Part shown: positions 1-6,063 of the stretch, one piece after another | Layout of the letters: each line of letters opens with the position of its first letter | Position numbering within the stretch: position 1 is the stretch's first letter | Assembly: GCA_028679035.1 (NCBI GenBank) | Contig: JAJRCL010000121.1 | Location: 1-6,063 of the forward strand | Length of the DNA: 6,063 nucleotides | Reading direction: 5' to 3' | DNA from: Methanomicrobiales archaeon | GTDB lineage: Archaea; Halobacteriota; Methanomicrobia; Methanomicrobiales; JACTUA01 | The notes under the pieces: model-generated | Seen by the model: only the letters and a program-made list of their open reading frames with translations | Told to the model about the DNA's origin: nothing | Database searches by the model: none | Made by a program: the position numbers and the translations under genes

Positions 1-1334
1 GGTCCGAAGGTATCCATTGCGAGGATGTATGCACAGGTGGCAAGCATTCCCATCGTTGCGATGGCTGTTCCGTACAGGCCGCCATTGAGGACGCCAAAGG
101 GAGTGGTTACCGTTACCCCGGACATGACACCACACCAGTACGATGCGAGGAGCGCGATCCCGATCGCAATAGCCGGGATTGCCGTTGTTTCGAATCCAAC
201 TGCAATACCTGCAATGATGTTCGTTGCAGGCCCGGTCCGGGAGGCATCGGCAATCGAATCCACCGGGCGGTGACCGTAGTCGGTATAATAGAGGGTTATG
301 TATACGAAGGCAAGCGACAGCAGGATTCCGATCAATCCGGCATAGAAGAACCAGACATTTCCCAGGAGCCACATGGTCGCCGCATAAAAGAATATCGTCG
401 CAAGAATCGCGGTCACATAGTAACCCCGGTTCAGCGCGGACATCGGGTTGTCTGTATCAGCGCTTTTCTCGGTGACGAAGAAAATGCCAATAATCGTGGC
501 AATTAGCCCGAAGGCACGCGCGACGAGGGGGAAAAGCACACCGTTAATCCCAAAAACCGGGAAGAGCGCCACACCGAGAATCATTGCACCGATATTCTCG
601 GCAGCGGTACTCTCGAAGAGATCTGCACCACGCCCGGCACAGTCGCCCACATTATCCCCGACCAGGTCTGCGATGACGGCAGGGTTCCGGGGGTCATCCT
701 CCGGAATACCGGCCTCCACTTTTCCGACAAGATCCGCACCGACGTCTGCAGCCTTGGTGTAGATCCCGCCCCCCAGCTGGGCAAAGAGCGCAATGAAAGA
801 GGCCCCGAATCCGAATCCGACAATGAGAAATGGAGTTTCTTGCGGATTTGCTCCAAATGCGTAAAAAATAAGTGATACTCCCAGCAGTGACAATGCGACA
901 ATGGTCAGTCCGGAAACAGCCCCGCCGCGGAGAGCCAGAACAACGGCACGTCCGGCATTCGTCCGGGCAGCGGCTGCGGATCGCAGATTGGTGCGGACCG
1001 AAATCCACATGCCAATAATACCGGAGAGCCCACTGCACAGTGCACCGAAAATAAATGCCAGTGCAGTGTGCCATGCGGTAGAGAACTTCTCTGCTCCCGT
1101 TCCCATACCAAAGAACAGATAGGCGCCAAATATCAACAGTGCGACGATTATTGCGAGCACTGCGATAGTCGAGTACTGTCGTTTGATAAATGCCTCCGCC
1201 CCCTCACGGATCGCATCCGCCACCTCACGCATCTTTGGCGTACCGGTGTCAGCTGCGAGAATCTGCCGGGCAAAGATGGCCGCAACAGCAAGGGCAATGA
1301 GACTCGCCAGAACCGTTATGTGCAATTCGTACAT
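1..1334 (-). CDS. hppA: Membrane-bound ion-translocating pyrophosphatase, N-terminal part (cut by left edge)
   Basis: This integral membrane enzyme hydrolyses pyrophosphate and pumps H+ and/or Na+ out of the cytoplasm. The reading frame stays open to base 1, giving 444 residues of a family usually about 650-800 long; the C-terminal third is missing. Hydrophobic helices alternate with the diagnostic cytoplasmic motifs: DVGADLVGKVE (about 197-207), EDDPRNP (212-218), GDNVGDCAG (226-234) and DLFES (238-242). These supply the Mg2+/PPi-binding Asp and Lys residues. Glu241, three residues after Asp238, sits where Na+-PPases and some H+-PPases carry the gate glutamate, rather than one turn further on as in plant H+-PPase. 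The motif that decides K+ dependence (GNTT followed by Ala or Lys) lies outside the window, so the pumped ion cannot be settled. The usual ADNVGDN reads ADLVGDN (Leu224). ATG at 1334 is chosen because GGTG lies 5 bases upstream and the protein then opens directly with a membrane helix. It is transcribed divergently from hisH. Confidence 0.97.
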   Translation of the reverse strand, partial: MYELHITVLASLIALAVAAIFARQILAADTGTPKMREVADAIREGAEAFIKRQYSTIAVLAIIVALLIFGAYLFFGMGTGAEKFSTAWHTALAFIFGALCSGLSGIIGMWISVRTNLRSAAAARTNAGRAVVLALRGGAVSGLTIVALSLLGVSLIFYAFGANPQETPFLIVGFGFGASFIALFAQLGGGIYTKAADVGADLVGKVEAGIPEDDPRNPAVIADLVGDNVGDCAGRGADLFESTAAENIGAMILGVALFPVFGINGVLFPLVARAFGLIATIIGIFFVTEKSADTDNPMSALNRGYYVTAILATIFFYAATMWLLGNVWFFYAGLIGILLSLAFVYITLYYTDYGHRPVDSIADASRTGPATNIIAGIAVGFETTAIPAIAIGIALLASYWCGVMSGVTVTTPFGVLNGGLYGTAIATMGMLATCAYILAMDTFG

Positions 1335-1339
1335 CAGAA

Positions 1340-1343
1340 CACC
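1340..1343 (-). promoter_or_regulatory. Ribosome binding site of hppA
   Basis: On the minus strand GGTG lies 5 bases before the ATG at 1334. GGTG is part of the archaeal anti-Shine-Dalgarno complement GGAGGTGAT. The hppA frame is open further upstream, so this site is what decides the start. No ATG in that extension competes. Confidence 0.55.
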
Positions 1344-1400
1344 AACCCCGAAAATCAGGGTATCTGGATAGGATTTCGGAACAACTGGTGTTAAAAAAGG

Positions 1401-1409
1401 TTATAAATA
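1401..1409 (-). promoter_or_regulatory. TATA-box-like element, probably for hppA
   Basis: The minus strand reads TATTTATAA, close to the archaeal TATA consensus (YTTAWA core). It would place transcription start near 1380 and give hppA a leader of about 45 bases, enough for the GGTG site. The inverse strand reads TTATAAATA, which also fits the consensus, so direction is not certain. No strong purine-rich BRE is visible next to it. Confidence 0.45.
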
Positions 1410-1535
1410 CACCGTAATTTTTCCGGCAGGGATACCGATGATACTCCCGGATAGCAGAGAGATTTTATCCTCCTGCATTCCCCATATGTTTTCAAACAGG
1501 CCATGCTCCCGTACCAACGATATGCAACCAGGAAT

Positions 1536-1543
1536 GGGGTGAT
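1536..1543 (+). promoter_or_regulatory. Ribosome binding site of hisH
   Basis: GGGGTGAT contains GGTGAT, a six-base match to the complement of the archaeal 16S rRNA 3' end, with a 6-base spacer to the ATG at 1550. It fixes the hisH start and shows that this gene is translated from a leadered mRNA. Confidence 0.75.
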
Positions 1544-1549
1544 TTTCAC

Positions 1550-2149
1550 ATGAAACAAATCGCGATTGTTGATTATGGTGTAGGAAACCTTCGGTCGGTG
1601 CGAAGGGGTCTCGAGAAGGCTGGAGCCTCCACCGTGATTACCGCTGATCCGGTCGCTATCGCATCGGCTGACGGCATCGTGCTCCCGGGAGTAGGCGCAT
1701 TCCGGGAGGGGATGGAGCAGCTCGGGGATCTGCGGCAGACCGTGGTGAACGCTGCCCGGAATGTCCCGCTCCTCGGCATCTGTCTGGGTATGCAGATGCT
1801 TGCCGAATGGAGCGAGGAACACGGGCTGCACAAGGGTCTCGGGCTGGTCCCGGGACGCGTCCGGCGCTTCCCCTTCCAGCAGGGCTTCAAGGTCCCCCAT
1901 ATGGGATGGAATACAATCCGGGTTACCTGCGATGATCCCCTTTTCGCCGGCATACGGGAGGAATACGTGTATTTCGTCCATTCCTACTACGCCGATGTTC
2001 CCGCGGAACATACGCTCACCACGACGGAGTACAGCCGTACCTTTGCGTCGGCGATCGGGAGCGGGTGTGTGCGGGGCGTGCAGTTCCACCCGGAAAAGAG
2101 CGGCCGGGTCGGGCTTGCCATCCTGAATAATTTTATCGGAATGCTCTGA
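1550..2149 (+). CDS. hisH: Imidazole glycerol phosphate synthase, glutaminase subunit HisH
   Basis: HisH is a class I glutamine amidotransferase. It releases ammonia from glutamine and passes it to HisF, which converts PRFAR to imidazole glycerol phosphate and AICAR in histidine synthesis; it acts in the cytoplasm as a HisH-HisF dimer. The 199 residues match the family's usual length of about 200. Visible motifs are VDYGVGNLRS near the N-terminus, PGVGAF (46-51), the nucleophile Cys78 in GICLGMQ, HMGWN (117-121), HSYY (144-147), and the remaining triad residues His180 and Glu182 in QFHPEKS. All three catalytic residues are present, so the enzyme should be active. The start has a GGTGAT ribosome binding site. 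hisF and other his genes are not in this window, so hisH appears to stand alone, as dispersed his genes often do in archaea. Its 3' end faces ilvA with a 5-base gap. Confidence 0.96.
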   Translation: MKQIAIVDYGVGNLRSVRRGLEKAGASTVITADPVAIASADGIVLPGVGAFREGMEQLGDLRQTVVNAARNVPLLGICLGMQMLAEWSEEHGLHKGLGLVPGRVRRFPFQQGFKVPHMGWNTIRVTCDDPLFAGIREEYVYFVHSYYADVPAEHTLTTTEYSRTFASAIGSGCVRGVQFHPEKSGRVGLAILNNFIGML

Positions 2150-2154
2150 AACGA

Positions 2155-3360
2155 TCAGCTGAGGATACTTGCATACCCCTGTTCACGGAGTGCCTTTCTC
2201 AACTCATCCCCGTGCGGCTGTCCCCGCACTTCGATATCGATGCTGACCTCGATATCCTGCAGCGGCATACCGGGTTCGGCGCGGACATGGTTGATCTGCA
2301 GGATATTCCCGCCCTCAGAAGCGATCACGCCCAGCAGTCGGGCGAGGTTACCCGGCGTATCTTCGATACGGGTCGTGATGTGCAGGATCCGTCCGCTGCG
2401 CCGGAGCCCGTACCGCATGACCCGTTCCAAAAGGAAGGAGTCAACATTTCCCCCGCTTACGATCAGCACGACTTTTTCGCCACGGCGGACCGGCACCTGG
2501 CCGTTCATCAGTGCTGCAAGGGTTACCGCCCCGGCACCTTCAGCGATCACCCTTTTACGTTCCAGTAGGAGGAGCATCGCGAGAGCGATTTCCTCTTCCC
2601 CCACCAGCACGACCCCGTCAACCTTTTCCTGCAGGACCGGAAAAACGGATTCCCCGATCTGCTGCACCCGGATCCCGTCAGCGATGGTCTTTTGTGCGTT
2701 GACCCGCACCACTTTTCCCGCGGCAAGCGCCGCTACCGCGGACGGACAGGCAGCGGCTTGTGCCCCAACGATCCGTATGTTCGGGCGTATCCCTTTCACC
2801 GCAGTTGCGATACCGGCAATCAAACCGCCCCCGCCGACCGGAACGATCACCGTGTCAGCGTCCGGGAGAGACTCCAGGATCTCAAGTCCGATCGTTCCCT
2901 GCCCTGCCACCACCAGCGGATCGTCGTATGGGTGGATCAGGGTCCTCCCTCCGGCTGCAAGCCTGCGTGCAGCTTCCAGGCTTTCCTCAAGACTCGAACC
3001 CTGAACGATGACCTCTGCACCATACCCTTTCGCCGCTTCCTGTTTGGTGATCGACGTCCATGCCGGCATAACGATCGTTGCGGGAATGCCGGTCTCCCGT
3101 GCGGCAACCGCGACACCCTGCGCATGGTTTCCTGCAGAGGCGGTAATGACCCCCAGCGCACCGATCGTTCCTTTTCTCCCCAATATCCCCGCCATCGCAC
3201 CCCGTACCTTGAAGGAACCGGCCAGCTGCAGCGTCTCCAGCTTCAGGTAAACTTCGGCGCCGGAAAGACTGCTTAGCGTGGGCGAATACACGAGGGGCGT
3301 GTGCAGCACCCGGCCCCGGATCAGTTCCACGGCAGTGCGGATATCCGAAAGGGAGACCAT
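2155..3360 (-). CDS. ilvA: Threonine ammonia-lyase with C-terminal ACT domain
   Basis: This cytoplasmic PLP enzyme deaminates L-threonine to 2-oxobutyrate, the entry to isoleucine synthesis, or acts catabolically. From ATG 3360 it has 401 residues, the size of the medium form with one ACT domain. Lys51 in GSFKVRGA binds PLP, SAGNHAQG (75-82) is the substrate/cofactor loop, VGGGGLIAG (175-183) holds the PLP phosphate, and SGGNVD (302-307) ends the catalytic domain. Residues about 324-401 (ITTRIEDTPGNLARLLG onward) form an ACT domain, which in this family usually senses isoleucine, valine or another amino acid. The frame stays open upstream to a TTG at 3432, but the 24-residue extension has no family character. 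ATG 3360 begins MVSLSDIRTA, the normal start of the family, and lies about 26 bases after a TATA-like element, suggesting a leaderless mRNA. Biosynthetic versus catabolic use, and some activity on serine, cannot be separated from sequence. Confidence 0.95.
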   Translation of the reverse strand: MVSLSDIRTAVELIRGRVLHTPLVYSPTLSSLSGAEVYLKLETLQLAGSFKVRGAMAGILGRKGTIGALGVITASAGNHAQGVAVAARETGIPATIVMPAWTSITKQEAAKGYGAEVIVQGSSLEESLEAARRLAAGGRTLIHPYDDPLVVAGQGTIGLEILESLPDADTVIVPVGGGGLIAGIATAVKGIRPNIRIVGAQAAACPSAVAALAAGKVVRVNAQKTIADGIRVQQIGESVFPVLQEKVDGVVLVGEEEIALAMLLLLERKRVIAEGAGAVTLAALMNGQVPVRRGEKVVLIVSGGNVDSFLLERVMRYGLRRSGRILHITTRIEDTPGNLARLLGVIASEGGNILQINHVRAEPGMPLQDIEVSIDIEVRGQPHGDELRKALREQGYASILS

Positions 3361-3381
3361 AGTGGAGAGAACGGAGTCTTT

Positions 3382-3389
3382 CGTATATG
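3382..3389 (-). promoter_or_regulatory. TATA-box-like element of ilvA, leaderless placement
   Basis: The minus strand reads TCATATAC, centred about 26 bases before the ATG at 3360. That is the usual distance from an archaeal TATA box to the transcription start, so transcription would begin at or within a few bases of the start codon. The bases just before the ATG (CTCTCCACT) contain no Shine-Dalgarno match, which fits leaderless translation. The BRE is weak. Confidence 0.5.
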
Positions 3390-3490
3390 AGTGTTGTGGA
3401 GCAGCGATAAGGAACAACAAGGATTGACGCAACGGGAAAGATGGATGTATTGCAATCTAAACGAGGCTCTCAGTAAAATGGAATCAGTGG

Positions 3491-3498
3491 AAAAAAAA
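3491..3498 (-). terminator. Oligo-U terminator after the alaS operon
   Basis: On the minus strand a run of eight T begins 7 bases after the stop codon of the winged-helix gene. Archaeal RNA polymerase commonly terminates at such U tracts without a hairpin, and I see no strong stem before this one. It would end the alaS-winged-helix transcript before the ilvA promoter. Confidence 0.6.
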
Positions 3499-3505
3499 GT
3501 GATTG

Positions 3506-4249
3506 TTACTCTTCTTCCGGAGGTATTTCCATCCGACGCACCCGCACCTGCATCCAGGGGCGGATGATCATCTCGTAGCTCATGACGAGGAAGAGGACGG
3601 CAAACCCTCCGAGGAAGAAGAATAAGGCAACCGGAGGCTGGACCGGTGGTGCGGTAACCGGCTGTTGCAGTTCCGTGGACGGTAACGTATAGTCCTCTCC
3701 GGCACCGGTGCTATCCGTTCCTCCGGTCGTCTGTACATTTTCCCCGGATTTTTCTGCAGGACTTACCCCGGAGGTTGTCGGTGCCACGGTTACCTGGGGG
3801 GCAGGGGTCGTGGATGATGCGGACCGGTCAGCAGACCATGCAGGCGCACCGTTGGTTGCCCCGATGAGAGGGGCCCAGATCATGATCATGATGCTCAGGG
3901 CGGCAATGATGCTGAACAGTGCTGCGTACTTGCTGAGGAGTGCCCGCAAATCAGCCGTTGGAGAGGCGACGATGACCAGCTGGTCCCGGAGGGCGTACAC
4001 CTTGACCTCCCTTCCTTTCTTCGACCAGCGTTTCTCAGCAATCTCCAGCATCTCGGCTTCTACCAGATTTTCGAGATGATACTGTACTGTGGTCATGGGG
4101 AGACTCAAACGGTCGGCGATCTGTGTAGCCGTCTGCCTGCCGTCCCTCAGAGTTGTAAGGATTTCACCTGCGGTTGAGCTCGCGATTGCCTTTGCGATCT
4201 TTTTTGCGCGGTCGTCGCCCGGCGCCACAACAAGTACGTTCTCGGTCAT
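3506..4249 (-). CDS. Membrane-anchored winged-helix (ArsR-like) regulator
   Basis: I do not recognise a named gene, but the architecture is clear in the 247 residues. Residues about 14-95 form a winged helix: a helix at 14-36, helix-turn-helix at about 40-66 with PMTTVQYHLENLVEAEML as recognition helix, and a wing at about 70-95 (RWSKKGREVKVYAL). The TVQYHLENL pattern is typical of ArsR/HTH_20-type domains. No metal-binding Cys motif is visible. A first membrane segment spans about 108-131, followed by a 75-residue loop rich in Ser, Thr, Pro and Gly. A second membrane segment spans about 207-226 and the protein ends in a short charged tail (RRMEIPPEEE). The basic flanks predict both ends in the cytoplasm and the loop outside. 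It is probably a one-component transcriptional regulator that senses the envelope or outside; Sulfolobus ArnR has a comparable layout. The ligand and target are unknown. Its ATG overlaps the alaS TGA (ATGA) and no Shine-Dalgarno is evident, so its translation is probably coupled to alaS. Confidence 0.88.
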   Translation of the reverse strand: MTENVLVVAPGDDRAKKIAKAIASSTAGEILTTLRDGRQTATQIADRLSLPMTTVQYHLENLVEAEMLEIAEKRWSKKGREVKVYALRDQLVIVASPTADLRALLSKYAALFSIIAALSIMIMIWAPLIGATNGAPAWSADRSASSTTPAPQVTVAPTTSGVSPAEKSGENVQTTGGTDSTGAGEDYTLPSTELQQPVTAPPVQPPVALFFFLGGFAVLFLVMSYEMIIRPWMQVRVRRMEIPPEEE

Positions 4250-6063
4250 GCAGAAGTCAACAATTCGTGTATGGTACGTGTACCTTCGCGCAGCGCCGCA
4301 TCAAATCTTTCGGTCAGCTTCCCGCTTCCCTGTGCAAGACGTTCATTCCCCCCTCCTTTTCCCCCGAGGGGAGTCCAGATAGACGATCCGATACGGAGAG
4401 CGTCGAGACACGGGTTCTTCGTTGCAACCACGATGGCGACGCTTTCTCCCTGCACACCCGTGAGAACCGCCGTTGCTCCGCGTTCCGTGATCGTTCCTGC
4501 CAGCAGGACGAGCTCTCTGTGCCCCGAATCCTTTATCGTCGCAACAACGACCTTTTCACCGTCAATGGTCTCCGCGTTCCCAAGCCGTTCCTTTGTCTCC
4601 AGATCAATGAGTCGTTCCCGTAGACGTTCGATCTCCTTGGCCCGCTCCTTCCATTCGGTGAAAAACCGCAGTACCGCCCCGGGGAGATTATCCGGTTGCA
4701 CGGAAAGGACGCCGGAAGCGTTACTCATGATCTCCTCGAGGTGCTGCATGTAATAGATCGCGGCATTCCCTGCAGCGAACTCGAGCCGCTCCACGCCGTC
4801 CTGGATATGTTCGACCCGTATGATCTTTAATGGCCCCACTTCCCCGGTCGTGCGGCAATGGGTCCCGGCGCAGGCCTGGACTTCGCCGTCGACCTGTACG
4901 ACACGAATTTCAGCACCGGGCGGGACGCCGCCCTGGTACAGGTCAAACCCGAATTTCTGCTCTGCCCGGGCCCGGTCCTCGATTCGGATCGAGACCTGCA
5001 GGTCCTGCATCACCATCCGGTTGGCAAGGATTTCGATCCTTTTGATTTCTTCCGGCGTGATGTGCTTGAAATGGCGGATATCCAGCCGGGAGGACTCGGA
5101 ACCTTTCTGGGCTCCTGCCTGGTGCACATGGCTCCCCAGGACCTCCTTGCAGGCATGGAGAAGGACGTGCGTGGCGGTGTGGTGACGCATGAGCGACCAG
5201 CGTCGTTCCTCGTCCAGCATGCCTTTCACTTTCTCCCCCCGGGGAAGGACACCGCCCCGGATCTGGTGGAGTATGACGTGTCCTATCTTCACCGCGAGAT
5301 CGACCCTTACTACGCTTTCGGCGGTCACCAGGGTCCCGGTATCCGAAGGCTGGCCGCCTCCTTCCGGGTAAAAGAGTGTCTGGTCGAGGACCGCAAATCC
5401 GTCGACGTAGTCCAGGACAATCGCCTCAAACTCCATGTCCGCGGGCTGTTCGTAGTAGAGGGTCTTTGTCGGGGGAAGGAGTGCAACGCGTTCACGGAAC
5501 TTCTCGTACGGATCTGCTTCCCGGGCGGAGTTGCCGGCATGCAGGTCTGCGACCCGGGAATAAAAATCGTCCGGAAGATCGACGGAAACCCCGCCCTTTC
5601 CCGCAACATCGCGAACAATTTCCGGCGGTATCCCGTGGGAATCGTAGAGTGTGATTATTTCCTTTAAGGGCAATGGTTCGTGCTTTTTCAGATAGGTTGC
5701 CGCGGTCCGCTGGATGATGCGTGTTCCCCGCGCAATCGTCTGCCCATAGCGCTCCACTTCTTTTTCCACGATTGCCCGGACCATCGCACGCTCCTGTGTG
5801 AATGCATCCTGTCCAACCGCCTGCATCTGGAGTTCCACGAGATCGGAAAGGTTGGCAGCGTCCACTCCCAGATCATGCATCATCCGCAGGGTCCGGCGCA
5901 GCACGAGCCGGGCCAGGTACCCCTCCCGGACGTTGGACGGCACGATGCAGTCGCCCAGCATGTACGCGAGGCAACGGGTATGGTCGGCGATAGTGTAGAT
6001 CCGCTCGACCGGAAGGATCATGTCCTGCAGCGTCTCCAGGGGGACACCGATGGTATCGGCAAC
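4246..6063 (-). CDS. alaS: Alanyl-tRNA synthetase, archaeal type, C-terminal 605 residues (cut by right edge)
   Basis: AlaS charges tRNA-Ala with alanine in the cytoplasm and hydrolyses mischarged Ser- and Gly-tRNA-Ala. The frame runs off the right edge; a Met codon at 6021 is internal, because the preceding 14 visible codons continue the protein (VADTIGVPLETLQD). Archaeal AlaS is about 900 residues, so the class II catalytic core is mostly missing here. In visible numbering, the IADHTR and IVPSNVREGYLARLVLRRTL region (about 25-60) is the tRNA-recognition part. FYPEGGGQPSDTG (about 231-243) opens the editing region, and HTATH (295-299) with CAGTH (398-402) gives the four expected editing-site Zn ligands His295, His299, Cys398 and His402. 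A predicted coiled coil at about 464-496 leads to the C-Ala/DHHA1 domain with GGKGGG (567-572). The editing site therefore looks intact. The TGA stop overlaps the ATG of the downstream winged-helix gene. The promoter lies outside the window. Confidence 0.97.
   Translation of the reverse strand, partial: VADTIGVPLETLQDMILPVERIYTIADHTRCLAYMLGDCIVPSNVREGYLARLVLRRTLRMMHDLGVDAANLSDLVELQMQAVGQDAFTQERAMVRAIVEKEVERYGQTIARGTRIIQRTAATYLKKHEPLPLKEIITLYDSHGIPPEIVRDVAGKGGVSVDLPDDFYSRVADLHAGNSAREADPYEKFRERVALLPPTKTLYYEQPADMEFEAIVLDYVDGFAVLDQTLFYPEGGGQPSDTGTLVTAESVVRVDLAVKIGHVILHQIRGGVLPRGEKVKGMLDEERRWSLMRHHTATHVLLHACKEVLGSHVHQAGAQKGSESSRLDIRHFKHITPEEIKRIEILANRMVMQDLQVSIRIEDRARAEQKFGFDLYQGGVPPGAEIRVVQVDGEVQACAGTHCRTTGEVGPLKIIRVEHIQDGVERLEFAAGNAAIYYMQHLEEIMSNASGVLSVQPDNLPGAVLRFFTEWKERAKEIERLRERLIDLETKERLGNAETIDGEKVVVATIKDSGHRELVLLAGTITERGATAVLTGVQGESVAIVVATKNPCLDALRIGSSIWTPLGGKGGGNERLAQGSGKLTERFDAALREGTRTIHELLTSA

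Larger units (their letters stand above)
1335..1549. other. Divergent intergenic region between hppA and hisH
   Basis: This 215-base stretch separates the divergent starts of hppA and hisH. It is more A/T-rich than the flanking genes. It holds the hppA ribosome binding site and TATA-like element and the hisH ribosome binding site. For hisH no TATA element is convincing: weak candidates are the T-rich run at about 1463-1468 and CATATG at about 1483-1488. The element at 1401-1409 could also be read on the plus strand, but would give hisH a leader of about 120 bases. I found no small ORF with family resemblance, no RNA gene and no clear hairpin. Confidence 0.6.

Noticed and set aside
694..1074. 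Minus-strand open frame of 126 codons within hppA
   Set aside because: It is in a different minus-strand frame from the pyrophosphatase and overlaps its conserved motifs. The Cys/Arg-rich translation has no family character.
1391..2089. Minus-strand open frame of 232 codons
   Set aside because: It is antisense to hisH and runs through the intergenic region. hisH has all catalytic residues and a strong ribosome binding site, and this frame has no recognisable domain.
2240..3004. Plus-strand open frame of 254 codons
   Set aside because: It is antisense to the ilvA catalytic and ACT domains. The translation is low-complexity Ser/Pro/Thr/Arg, typical of a shadow frame.
3361..3432. N-terminal extension of ilvA starting at TTG 3432
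   Set aside because: The 24 extra residues do not resemble the family N-terminus and they span the TATA-like element. ATG 3360 gives the normal start.
4858..5667. Plus-strand open frame of 269 codons
   Set aside because: It lies entirely antisense to alaS, whose editing motifs are intact. Its translation shows no family motif and no ribosome binding site of note; it is a by-product of GC-rich codon use.
4246..6021. alaS starting at the ATG at 6021 as a 591-residue protein
   Set aside because: The frame is open past 6063 and the upstream codons continue the protein. The ATG is internal to a synthetase of about 900 residues.

Overview
The window looks like ordinary chromosomal DNA from a methanogenic archaeon, most likely of the Methanomicrobiales or a near relative. 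The evidence is an archaeal-type alanyl-tRNA synthetase, TATA-box-like promoter elements, a GGTGAT-type ribosome binding site, an oligo-U terminator and one apparently leaderless gene. It is moderately GC-rich and densely coding. The lineage call is an inference from the proteins and was not tested by a database search.

Layout, left to right. Positions 1-1334 (minus strand) hold the N-terminal two thirds of a membrane-bound ion-pumping pyrophosphatase (HppA), cut by the left edge. A 215-base intergenic stretch follows, with a TATA-like element and a GGTG ribosome binding site for hppA and a GGTGAT ribosome binding site for hisH. hisH (1550-2149, plus strand), the glutaminase subunit of imidazole glycerol phosphate synthase, is the only gene on the plus strand. 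It converges on ilvA (2155-3360, minus), threonine ammonia-lyase with a C-terminal ACT domain, leaving only 5 bases between the two stop codons. Upstream of ilvA are a TATA-like element placed for a leaderless transcript and a U8 tract that probably ends the preceding operon. That operon reads leftward from beyond the right edge: alaS (4246 to past 6063, C-terminal 605 residues visible), then a 247-residue membrane-anchored winged-helix protein (3506-4249). Its ATG overlaps the alaS stop codon (ATGA).

Four of the five genes are recognisable housekeeping functions: tRNA charging with editing, isoleucine precursor supply, histidine synthesis, and energy conservation from pyrophosphate. They do not form one pathway. 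AlaS and other ATP-to-AMP reactions release the pyrophosphate that HppA uses, but that link is general metabolism and says nothing about co-regulation.

The least explained gene is the winged-helix protein. It has a cytoplasmic DNA-binding domain, two membrane segments and an external Ser/Thr/Pro-rich loop, and it appears translationally coupled to alaS. I see no mobile element, CRISPR array, tRNA, rRNA or defence system, and no clear sign of an undescribed multi-gene system.
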